A stretch of 13,547 bases of DNA from Actinomycetota bacterium. GTDB taxonomy: Bacteria; Actinomycetota; Acidimicrobiia; Spongiisociales; UBA5794. The position numbers and the translations under genes were made by a program. Below the pieces are notes generated by a model, which ran no database searches, was not told where the DNA came from, and saw nothing but the letters and a program-made list of their open reading frames with translations. How positions within the stretch are numbered: the stretch's first letter is position 1; the number at the start of each line of letters is the position of its first letter. The stretch spans positions 1 to 13,547 of the forward strand of contig QMQC01000015.1 of NCBI GenBank assembly GCA_003648875.1, in the 5' to 3' direction. This document shows, in pieces, positions 7,476-13,547 of this stretch.

Positions 7476-7508
7476 ACCCCGGGCTCGTCTCACAGAGACA
7501 CCCGGGGT
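7476..7508. promoter_or_regulatory. Strong two-part hairpin between divergent genes
   Basis: ACCCCGGG (7476-7483) pairs perfectly with CCCGGGGT (7501-7508). Nested inside, GTCTC (7487-7491) pairs with GAGAC (7495-7499) around an ACA loop, giving 13 base pairs with a 3/1 internal bulge. No T-run follows on either strand. It lies 76 bases before the GTG of the PAP2 gene and 156 bases before the HmuY-like gene, in a 263-base gap otherwise without genes. It could be a U-less terminator for a leader RNA, a 5'-UTR structure or a protein-binding site. Confidence 0.4.
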
Positions 7509-7571
7509 TCGACGCGTTCGTCACTCCGAGAGCGGATGGCAACACCCCGAGCTACAGTGTCCGGACTCAAC

Positions 7572-7576
7572 AAGGG
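7572..7576 (+). promoter_or_regulatory. Ribosome binding site deciding the PAP2 start
   Basis: AAGGG lies 7 bases before the GTG at 7584. The upstream in-frame starts (ATG 7536, GTG 7557) lack such a site, and the still longer frame from 7308 would overlap the divergent gene, so 7584 is chosen. A TANNNT -10-like TACAGT at 7553-7558 fits a short leader. Confidence 0.5.
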
Positions 7577-7583
7577 ACCATCG

Positions 7584-8273
7584 GTGCAAGACCGCGAGGC
7601 GATCATCTCAACGCCGGACCATCAGTCGGACAGCATCGAGTGGGTTCGAAGGTGGCGATTCGAGAGCTGGCGAATCCTCGCGGCGCTGATCGTGACCGTG
7701 GTCGCCACCATCCTGGCTGTCGAGCCGCTGCCAAAGTGGGAAGTTGCGTTCTTTCGGGCGGTGAACGATCTACCCCGACAGGCAGAGTGGCCCATGTGGG
7801 TCATGCAGCAGGCAGGGATGTTGTTTGCGTTACCCGCGGGAGCGATCATCCTGTGGTTCATCGTCAAGCATTGGCGGCCGCCCCTTGCTCTTGTGGTTGG
7901 TGGGATCGTATTCGGATGGACGGCCGCAAGGATCATCAAGGCATACGTCGATCGAGGCCGACCGGGCGCTCTGCTCGACAGTGTTTCGTTCGGGTGGCGA
8001 ACTCCTATCGACACTTTTGGCTATCCCTCCGGCCATGCCGTAGTTGCGCTGACTCTCGCCGTCGTGCTGTCGCCCTACATGCCTCGCTGGCTCCGATGGT
8101 CCCTTTACGCTCTGGCGGCTGTCGTGGGCTTCTCCCGTATGTACATGGGAGCCCATCTACCGCTCGACGTGGTAGGTGGAGCTGCCTTTGGTGTGCTCAT
8201 CGGATCAGCGGTCAACCTGATGTCGGGTCTGAGGCACGACAGAGCACAGCCCGAGGCAATTCAGCTCCGCTGA
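7584..8273 (+). CDS. PAP2 family lipid phosphatase
   Basis: A 229-residue integral membrane phosphatase of the type-2 phosphatidic acid phosphatase family, expected to dephosphorylate a lipid phosphate or pyrophosphate (for example phosphatidic acid, phosphatidylglycerophosphate or polyprenyl pyrophosphate) at the outer face of the membrane. All three catalytic motifs are intact: K119-x6-R126-P127 (KAYVDRGRP), P148-S-G-H151 (YPSGHAV) and S184-R185-x5-H191-x3-D195 (SRMYMGAHLPLD). About six membrane helices are visible, the first at roughly 33-50 (ALIVTVVATILAVEPL). H151 is the acid and H191 the nucleophile by family analogy. The C-terminus is a short hydrophilic tail. It lies tail to tail with another PAP2 gene, only 7 bases between stops, and no terminator is seen there. 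The substrate cannot be assigned. Confidence 0.88.
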   Translation: MQDREAIISTPDHQSDSIEWVRRWRFESWRILAALIVTVVATILAVEPLPKWEVAFFRAVNDLPRQAEWPMWVMQQAGMLFALPAGAIILWFIVKHWRPPLALVVGGIVFGWTAARIIKAYVDRGRPGALLDSVSFGWRTPIDTFGYPSGHAVVALTLAVVLSPYMPRWLRWSLYALAAVVGFSRMYMGAHLPLDVVGGAAFGVLIGSAVNLMSGLRHDRAQPEAIQLR

Positions 8274-8280
8274 GCGGTCG

Positions 8281-8991
8281 TCAGGAGGCGTGCGTGTGAT
8301 GCGCACGCCCGCGGCGGCGGTCATCGATCCGGTGCATGAGTGCAGCGACGCCGATTGCGATAGCAGCGCCGAGTGCCGCCCCGGCTGCCACATCAGACAG
8401 CCAGTGCGCTCGGAGATACACACGACTGAGCGCCATGATGATGGCGAACGCCGCTGCCAGCATCTCGAGATTCCGTCGTCTTGGACCTGCCGGCACGAGA
8501 ACGATCACCGCAGCGATTGCGATTGCCGCCCCGGCCACGGAGTGACCGGAAGGAAAGGACCAGCTCGAGGTTTCGGCCAGCGACATCGATGGGCGGGCCC
8601 GCATGTAGAGATCCTTGATGGGTCCGATCATCAGTTGCGACACAGCCATGGTCACCACCCATGACGAGAACGCCTCCCACCGACGGCTCCACGCCAGCCA
8701 ACCGGCGACAACCGCCATCACCGGCCACACGACCCATGCGGTGCCAATGAAGTCGAGCACCTGGGCTGCAACGACAGCGGGGCCCCACTCGACGGAAACG
8801 ACCCATCGATGCACAGCATCGTCGACGACCTGTACAGCTTCCCTGAGGGCTGGAAATGCAATAGCAAGGAAAAGGAGCGCGCTGAACGCCCACAGGCCAA
8901 GTGCGATCCGTGTCGCCACAGGATGGTCGAGCAACAGGGGATGGCTCTGCAGTCGCCCCCCGGCGACGGTTCTTGGTGTGTCAGCGGTCAA
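8281..8991 (-). CDS. PAP2 family lipid phosphatase
   Basis: A 236-residue membrane phosphatase of the PAP2 family, only distantly similar to its convergent neighbour. Counting from the TTG at 8991, the catalytic motifs are complete: K126-x6-R133-P134 (KDLYMRARP), P147-S-G-H150 (FPSGHSV) and S189-R190-x5-H196-x3-D200 (SRVYLRAHWLSD). Hydrophobic segments flank each motif, and the C-terminus is His/Arg-rich (DDRRRGRAHHTH). The start is uncertain: the frame also has a GTG at 9006, but GGAGG at 8997-9001 is 5 bases before the TTG at 8991 and a -10-like TAGGGT at 9010-9015 puts transcription start near 9003, so TTG is favoured. It is separated from the coupled operon upstream by 121-136 bases and probably has its own promoter. 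The substrate is unknown; polyprenyl pyrophosphate recycling is one option. Confidence 0.87.
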   Translation of the reverse strand: MTADTPRTVAGGRLQSHPLLLDHPVATRIALGLWAFSALLFLAIAFPALREAVQVVDDAVHRWVVSVEWGPAVVAAQVLDFIGTAWVVWPVMAVVAGWLAWSRRWEAFSSWVVTMAVSQLMIGPIKDLYMRARPSMSLAETSSWSFPSGHSVAGAAIAIAAVIVLVPAGPRRRNLEMLAAAFAIIMALSRVYLRAHWLSDVAAGAALGAAIAIGVAALMHRIDDRRRGRAHHTHAS

Positions 8992-9009
8992 GGGATCCTC
9001 CAGCACGAG

Positions 9010-9033
9010 ACCCTAACGCAACGCTGTGGTTGC
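9010..9033 (-). promoter_or_regulatory. Possible promoter and operator of the minus-strand PAP2 gene
   Basis: Read on the minus strand, TAGGGT (9015-9010) fits the actinobacterial TANNNT -10 pattern, about 7 bases before a predicted start near 9003. Immediately upstream, GCAAC-N6-GTTGC (9018-9033) is a perfect 5-bp inverted repeat overlapping the spacer, where a repressor could act. The -35 region is weak. Inference from position. Confidence 0.35.
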
Positions 9034-9127
9034 CATCGACCGTAACTCTCCATCCTTGGCTGCTGCTCACGCTTCTGATGCGACCCCAGGTGATCATGTC
9101 AGCTCATGGATCGAACTCGTCAGCGGC

Positions 9128-10261
9128 CTATGCCTCTGTTGAGGATGAGGCGATATCCCGCTCGACTTCGTAGGCATCGCCGGAGATCAGAGCTCGCTCT
9201 TCCTCGGTCATCTTCCAGCTCTTGTTCCCTCTCCATGTGCCATACGAGATGAGGCCAAGCGGAATAGGGAGCAGGTACGTCACCGCTCTGAAGACGAGGA
9301 TCGCCGCCACGACCTTTGCACTTGTCAAGTCGTCAAGCCCAAGCGTCATTACTGCGGCATACCCGAGTTCCACGACCCCAACGCCGCCGGGGGTCAGCGG
9401 GAGCGCTGAGATCAACCGTACGAATGCGAACGCAGCAAGCACAGCGATCCAGCTCAGCTCATCTTGAGACACTCCGACATGGCGCAATGCAACGAGTAGC
9501 ACCAGATACAGTGAGATGTGACTCACAAGCGTGGCGACCGTCAGCCAGATCCATCGATGCCTCAAGAGCCCGATCGTCTCGGTTCGGAACGTCGACGCGC
9601 GTTCTCCCCACCCTCCGACTGCTTCCTTCCGAAGCAATCGACGCGCCCAATCAACAAAACGGCCCAGACCGCGACCGAGCGTCCTTGCGAGCCGATCGCT
9701 GCGTAACAACATTGCGAACACCACAACTGCGCCAACCAGCACGGCGATGCCGACAGCCGCGGACAGCAAGCGAGCTGGTGTGATCTCACCTTCGAGAGCG
9801 AGAAGTGATAGAGCAAGCACCGGCATGCCAAGTTTGACGAAATTGTTCCAGATACCGGTCACGACAGCCGAGCGGCCGATGGACCCGATCGTGAAACCCC
9901 AGGACGTAAGCATGGTGATCGACACCCCGACACCGATGACACCACCCGCGGGCATCGTGTTCGATACAGCAGTCGATGCCTGATTGACAACAGCAGCTTC
10001 CCGCAGACGCAGTCCTGGTAGCGCTGCCGTCAGCACGAACCAGTATGTGGCGAGGTTCCAGAGACCGATGAGTACGAGCGAGCCACCCTCGAGGCCGGTC
10101 ATCTCCTTTATGGTGTCGAACACATCGCCGTAGTCGGCGATGAGAGGCATCACACCGGCAAAGATGCCAACAACGATCGCAAGGGAGATGGCAGCCTGGA
10201 GAATTCGCTTCCACACAGCCACCTTCGACTTCGAATCCTGCGGATCGACGAGTTCGGTCAC
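9128..10261 (-). CDS. UPF0104 / LPG-synthase-TM (YbhN-like) membrane protein
   Basis: A 377-residue integral membrane protein of the family that includes YbhN, AglD and the flippase half of MprF. About eight membrane segments are visible. The signature LPLTPGGVGVVELGY is at 287-301, and an earlier internal counterpart NTMPAGGVIGVG at 101-112 is also typical. The cytoplasmic MprF aminoacyl-transferase domain is absent, so lysyl-phosphatidylglycerol synthesis is not expected; a lipid-translocation role is inferred from the family. The GTG start at 10261 overlaps the stop of the lipoprotein gene (GTGA), a sign of translational coupling, and makes this the third gene of a coupled operon with the PAP2-kinase protein. 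The C-terminal ~40 residues are hydrophilic and acidic. The family call is firm, the transported molecule unknown. Confidence 0.85.
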   Translation of the reverse strand: MTELVDPQDSKSKVAVWKRILQAAISLAIVVGIFAGVMPLIADYGDVFDTIKEMTGLEGGSLVLIGLWNLATYWFVLTAALPGLRLREAAVVNQASTAVSNTMPAGGVIGVGVSITMLTSWGFTIGSIGRSAVVTGIWNNFVKLGMPVLALSLLALEGEITPARLLSAAVGIAVLVGAVVVFAMLLRSDRLARTLGRGLGRFVDWARRLLRKEAVGGWGERASTFRTETIGLLRHRWIWLTVATLVSHISLYLVLLVALRHVGVSQDELSWIAVLAAFAFVRLISALPLTPGGVGVVELGYAAVMTLGLDDLTSAKVVAAILVFRAVTYLLPIPLGLISYGTWRGNKSWKMTEEERALISGDAYEVERDIASSSTEA

Positions 10262-11094
10262 GGCAGGTTGTATCCCATGTCCCTGGCCACCTGCCGCAAC
10301 GCCCCGGCGTCGTATAGACCGAGTGCCTGATCAATGTCACGCTCAATCGTGTCCACGCCCGGTCCTTCGGCATCAAATGTGTACACGACGCATCCACCCT
10401 CGAACACGAAATACCACTTGCCGCGGTAGCTGGACTGGGTCTCAACATCCTCGATCGCATCGATCACGTGATCGAGATCACCCTCGTATTCCTGCTGCTG
10501 ACCGCTCAGGATGAGGGTCAACGTTCCTTCCTCAGCGTCGCGGACGCTCATTGTGATGACGTGTGCCCCCGTGGCGGCCGCCCTGCTGACTCGGGCAGCT
10601 GTCGGCTCATCCGATATGGAGATGGGTGCTTCGGTGTTACGGCCCTTGATCTCGGTGGCCTCGAGATTGGCTTTGACCTCGGTTGCATAGGACCGGGTTA
10701 GCTCAGAGACCCCCTCAGGCACCAGGACGATGTCGACCGTCGTCTCGGAGACAACATCCTTGAAGTGTTGTATCGGCGAGTCATAGAAGTCTGAACGAGT
10801 GGCGTCACCGATGTCGCATGAAAGAACGCTCTCGACCGCGACGAACGAGTCACCCATTCGATCGGAATCCAGCCAGAACACCGAGCGCCCACTTCTTGCC
10901 TCCAGGTGCCGATAATCCCAGCCGGTCTTGAGCCCGTTGATACATGAAACGTATGCCGACCCGGGAACGGACTGCACCTCCAGCACCAGCGAAGTCCTTG
11001 CCGTGTCACATTCCGGAACTGATCGTCCTATCGGATTCGCACACGCGGATGCCAAGACTCCGATGGCCAATCCCAAGAGCAACTTGCGGGTCAT
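10258..11094 (-). CDS. Putative lipoprotein of unknown function, middle gene of coupled operon
   Basis: A 278-residue secreted protein that I do not recognise. The N-terminus is a lipoprotein-type signal: basic MTRK, hydrophobic LLLGLAIGVL, then ASAC with the lipidation cysteine at C18 (a slightly atypical -3 Ala). The rest is hydrophilic, with C29, C51, C93 and C235 that could form two disulfides, acidic and Thr/Ser-rich, with segments such as YRHLEARSGRSVFWLDSDRM, DIVLVPEGVSELTRSYATEV and a C-terminal KWYFVFEGGCVVYTFDAEG-rich region ending GYNLP. The ATG at 11094 overlaps the stop of the upstream kinase gene (ATGA) and its own stop overlaps the next start (GTGA), so it is coupled to both partners. 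An upstream extension to 11190 exists in frame but lacks a signal-like start. It probably sits on the outer face of the membrane as partner of the two membrane proteins. Confidence 0.75.
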   Translation of the reverse strand: MTRKLLLGLAIGVLASACANPIGRSVPECDTARTSLVLEVQSVPGSAYVSCINGLKTGWDYRHLEARSGRSVFWLDSDRMGDSFVAVESVLSCDIGDATRSDFYDSPIQHFKDVVSETTVDIVLVPEGVSELTRSYATEVKANLEATEIKGRNTEAPISISDEPTAARVSRAAATGAHVITMSVRDAEEGTLTLILSGQQQEYEGDLDHVIDAIEDVETQSSYRGKWYFVFEGGCVVYTFDAEGPGVDTIERDIDQALGLYDAGALRQVARDMGYNLP

Positions 11095-12830
11095 ATCACA
11101 CCAGCCCGGACGTTGTCGATGAGGAGCCTGATGAGCGTCATGATGGCGAAGGCAACACCAACCGTCAGCCACAGCCGGCGGAAGGACCAACGCTGCAAAC
11201 TGATCCTCTCTCTGGTCGGCGCCAGCTCCCTGAACCGCGCAATGATGTCGATTCCCTCAGTTCGCTTGAGGAGAGCGAGGGATGATCGGCTCTGAGATGG
11301 AATCGTCACGCTTCTCATGGTTGCGAATGCCTCCGCAACATCGTCGGGCGAGAAATACCGTAGAGACCGCTGGTATACGAGTTCCGGCGAGCTTCTCAGC
11401 GCAAGGATGATCATCATGTTGGCGAGATCCACCGCCTGGCGCCAGGGAGAGGGGCGGATGGTTGCAAACGCTGGATCGATGAGAATGACCCTGCCTCCAC
11501 TCACCATGACGTTGGCCGGCTTGATATCGCGGTGAGCCAAACCGGCATCCCAGAGCTTCCTCACAATGTCGAGGGCGTCATCGATGATGTCATCGTCCAC
11601 ATCCGCGTCGCCCATCTCTTTGGCGTTCTCAAGAAACTCCGTGACGATGGCATACTCTCGTTCGGGTGTGATCTCGACGAAACCCATGGTGCGAGGGGAT
11701 GGCAACCCCGCATCCTGCAGTTTCAGCAGAATGTAGTCCTCGTACTCAACCAGGCGCCGGACCGATTCGAAGCGGACCTCGTCCTCGAGCGATCCGTACA
11801 GGATCGTACGCGCAACCTTGTACCACCGGTCAGCACGCAGATGGCTCTTGGCGTAGAGCTTTGCGAACAGGTACACGTCGGGATCGCCACAGCATTTGAT
11901 CCGAAGCGGAGTCGATCCGCCCGAACCCTCGAGTCCGAACGGCTCGATCGACAGTACCTCCAAACCCAGCTGCTCCTTCAGCGCGGTCTTGATCGCTTCA
12001 CCCCGTTGACCTGAAACGTCCAGATGAGCGGTGCTACCGCGACCATACGTAACAGGGAAGATCGACTCGGGGGCCATCCATCGGAATACGAGCACACCAA
12101 CAACCGGACCGATCAGCCAGCCAACAATGACATCTGAGGGATGGTCGGTCCCCAGATAGATGAGAGACACAGCCAGAAGGCCGACCACGACGGTAGAGCC
12201 CATGAACCAGCGAGTTCGCCATTTACCACTGGGAAGGAGGGCGAAGCCGGCGACAACAACGGTTACGGCCAGGAGTGCAACCGGCTCTGAGGGGTGCGAA
12301 TATCCCGCCCAGTCGCCGATGATGTCGACCAGTGGTCGAGTACGCCCGATGTTCTCCGCTAGGACTCTCTGCACCGTGTCAACCACGATGAACGCTACAA
12401 CCACACCCGCCAGAGGTCGCCAACGGCGGAATAGTGCGAGAACAAGGATCATGGCCCATCGAAGAGGTCGATAGAACCACAGCGACCCGAGGGCGTGAAG
12501 GCCCTTCATGACCGAAGTCAAAGTGTCGTTTCTGATCTCCACGAACCAGTCGAGGATGCGGTGGTCGAATCTTCCCCACCACTCCGTGGTCGCAGGGAAC
12601 GCAAACAGCGTCGTCCAAAGCAACCCGACTACGAGACCAGCAAACAACCAGAAACGCCCACTGCGTTGCAGTTCGCGTGGCAGCGGAGCCTTCTCACCGG
12701 ATGGTCGCCGACGGCGCCCGGCGATCTCGATGCCACCGATGCGAAGCTGTCGCCGGTGACCGATCTGCCCGAGACCGGTGGATTCGCCCGACGACTCGGA
12801 CGCCTCGTCGTTGCGGTTTTCGTCACTCAC
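11091..12830 (-). CDS. Degenerate PAP2 membrane domain fused to a kinase-like domain
   Basis: A 579-residue protein counted from the GTG at 12830. Residues 1-60 are hydrophilic and charged. About 60-250 form a six-helix PAP2-like membrane domain whose catalytic positions have changed: the K-x6-RP lysine is Ala158 (LAENIGRTRP), PSGH is PSEP (180-183, lacking the His) and SR-x5-H-x3-D reads SLIYLGTDHPSD with Leu and Asp at the Arg and His positions. About 283-535 is a kinase-like fold: Gly-rich FGLEGSGGST, beta-3 lysine in FAKLY (K324), HRDIKPAN (433-440) and LIDPAFA with the metal-binding D452, so its catalytic residues look present. It resembles RIO/APH/ABC1-type kinases more than classical Hanks kinases. 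A C-terminal hydrophobic helix lies near 553-569. The start at 12830 is chosen because GGAG (12839-12842) is 8 bases upstream; GTG 12851 is the alternative. It is first in the coupled three-gene set; substrate unknown. Confidence 0.85.
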   Translation of the reverse strand: MSDENRNDEASESSGESTGLGQIGHRRQLRIGGIEIAGRRRRPSGEKAPLPRELQRSGRFWLFAGLVVGLLWTTLFAFPATTEWWGRFDHRILDWFVEIRNDTLTSVMKGLHALGSLWFYRPLRWAMILVLALFRRWRPLAGVVVAFIVVDTVQRVLAENIGRTRPLVDIIGDWAGYSHPSEPVALLAVTVVVAGFALLPSGKWRTRWFMGSTVVVGLLAVSLIYLGTDHPSDVIVGWLIGPVVGVLVFRWMAPESIFPVTYGRGSTAHLDVSGQRGEAIKTALKEQLGLEVLSIEPFGLEGSGGSTPLRIKCCGDPDVYLFAKLYAKSHLRADRWYKVARTILYGSLEDEVRFESVRRLVEYEDYILLKLQDAGLPSPRTMGFVEITPEREYAIVTEFLENAKEMGDADVDDDIIDDALDIVRKLWDAGLAHRDIKPANVMVSGGRVILIDPAFATIRPSPWRQAVDLANMMIILALRSSPELVYQRSLRYFSPDDVAEAFATMRSVTIPSQSRSSLALLKRTEGIDIIARFRELAPTRERISLQRWSFRRLWLTVGVAFAIMTLIRLLIDNVRAGVI

Positions 12831-12838
12831 CCGATCAT

Positions 12839-12842
12839 CTCC
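12839..12842 (-). promoter_or_regulatory. Ribosome binding site deciding the PAP2-kinase start
   Basis: GGAG on the minus strand, 8 bases before the GTG at 12830. The in-frame GTG at 12851 has no comparable site, so the shorter protein is favoured. Confidence 0.45.
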
Positions 12843-12919
12843 ATGGGACACATCAAGAGCGGAGTATGCCAGAAATCGATCATGTAGGCCTCAGCCACTG
12901 CCGCACCGGAGCTTGCCCG

Positions 12920-13471
12920 CTATCGATTGTCGGCATCACAACCGAAAGCGACCACAATGACGCTCCTCATCTCAGACGGGATCCAAGGAACGTCCTGGAG
13001 CTCCTGGCGGTCTGCCGTCTGATCGAATTCGGACTGTGCTGCATGGCACAACGCTATTGCCTGCTCATCTGCGGCTCGCGCTGCAATCCCCTCTGGTGTC
13101 TCCCAGATCGCATCGATGCCACTGGCAGACTCGAGGTTCATGACTCGATCGGCCAGAATCGATTCAGAGTCGAAAACCCGTTGCATGATCCCAACTGCAG
13201 TCTCGTGCAACTCCAACACGTCATCGGGAGGTTCGAGGTCACTCATGCCGGCGAGAAAGTCAGAGCGAGCAATGATCCGCTGCTGGGCGTATCTCTTGAT
13301 CTCGTCCAGATCTCGTGTACCAATCGTTTCGGCATCGAGTTCGTCAAGACGGGCGTTCATCGTTGCAACGAGCGCTTCAACGTCTTCTGCGTAGTCAGGG
13401 AGGGACGGACCGCCGCCACAGCCTGTCGCCAGAACCACAAGCAAGAGTATCTGAAGCTGCAGTGCCCTCAT
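12920..13471 (-). CDS. Small lipoprotein of unknown function
   Basis: A 183-residue predicted lipoprotein: MRALQ, a hydrophobic ILLLVVLATG and the lipidation cysteine C18 in LATGC, followed by a GGG flexible stretch. The mature part is helical and acidic (DYAEDVEALVATMNARLDEL, then DLEPPDDVLELHETAV), suggesting an alpha-helical bundle. It ends with a pattern containing LCHAAQSEFDQTADRQELQD, VPWIPSEMR and a last FGC, so two cysteines could pair. I recognise no named family. In-frame starts exist at 13501, 13486 and 13471 (ATG); 13471 gives the most regular signal peptide, though none has a strong Shine-Dalgarno. It is on the same strand as the kinase operon, 89 bases upstream of its start, and may be transcribed with it. 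Confidence 0.7.
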   Translation of the reverse strand: MRALQLQILLLVVLATGCGGGPSLPDYAEDVEALVATMNARLDELDAETIGTRDLDEIKRYAQQRIIARSDFLAGMSDLEPPDDVLELHETAVGIMQRVFDSESILADRVMNLESASGIDAIWETPEGIAARAADEQAIALCHAAQSEFDQTADRQELQDVPWIPSEMRSVIVVAFGCDADNR

Positions 13472-13547
13472 CAGAACTCTGCTCATCAAGCTACTGAGCA
13501 TATCGAACACCCGTGCATGGTGATGCACACTATTGCACAAGGATCAC

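Noticed and set aside
7308..7583. N-terminal extension of the PAP2 reading frame back to an ATG at 7308
   Set aside because: The extra 92 residues are Arg/Ser-rich, overlap the divergent HmuY-like gene and contain the strong hairpin; the GTG at 7584 has a ribosome site.
9128..10261. Full MprF lysyl-phosphatidylglycerol synthase
   Set aside because: Only the membrane half is present; the C-terminal aminoacyl-transferase domain is missing.

Overview
The window looks like chromosomal DNA of a high-GC (by eye close to 60%) Gram-positive actinobacterium, possibly of an Acidimicrobiia-like lineage. The reasons are frequent GTG and TTG starts, an F420-type luciferase-like oxidoreductase, a LuxR regulator with a TPR-like helical body, likely leaderless or short-leader promoters and several lipoproteins. 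The taxonomic guess is an inference. No rRNA, tRNA, CRISPR array, insertion sequence or phage gene was seen.

Left part (1-2563): the 3' end of a large LuxR-type regulator runs in from the left edge. It is followed by a damaged gene of the DUF4242 (SCO4226-like) family, about 350 bases without a convincing gene, and a minus-strand nickel/cobalt-type membrane transporter (NicO/HupE-like) with a very histidine-rich loop.

Middle part (2564-7320): divergent from the transporter is an acyl-CoA synthetase of the FadD type. It converges with a luciferase-like (LLM) oxidoreductase. Next come an MFS transporter with a leaderless-looking start and, tail to tail with it, a membrane-anchored extracytoplasmic protein with an HmuY-like C-terminal domain.

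Right part (7321-13547) concerns the envelope. Two intact PAP2 lipid phosphatases lie tail to tail (7584-8273 plus, 8281-8991 minus). To their right is a tightly coupled minus-strand operon: (i) a PAP2-like membrane domain that has lost its catalytic motif residues, fused to a complete-looking protein-kinase-like domain; (ii) an unrecognised 278-residue lipoprotein; (iii) a UPF0104/LPG-synthase-TM (YbhN-like) flippase-family protein. The junctions are ATGA and GTGA overlaps, so the three products are probably made together and act together. A further small lipoprotein lies just upstream on the same strand.

The most noteworthy candidate system is this pseudo-PAP2-kinase / lipoprotein / UPF0104 operon. 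It could be a lipid-sensing or lipid-translocating envelope module, with two active PAP2 phosphatases encoded nearby. Its function is inferred from architecture and gene order, not demonstrated.
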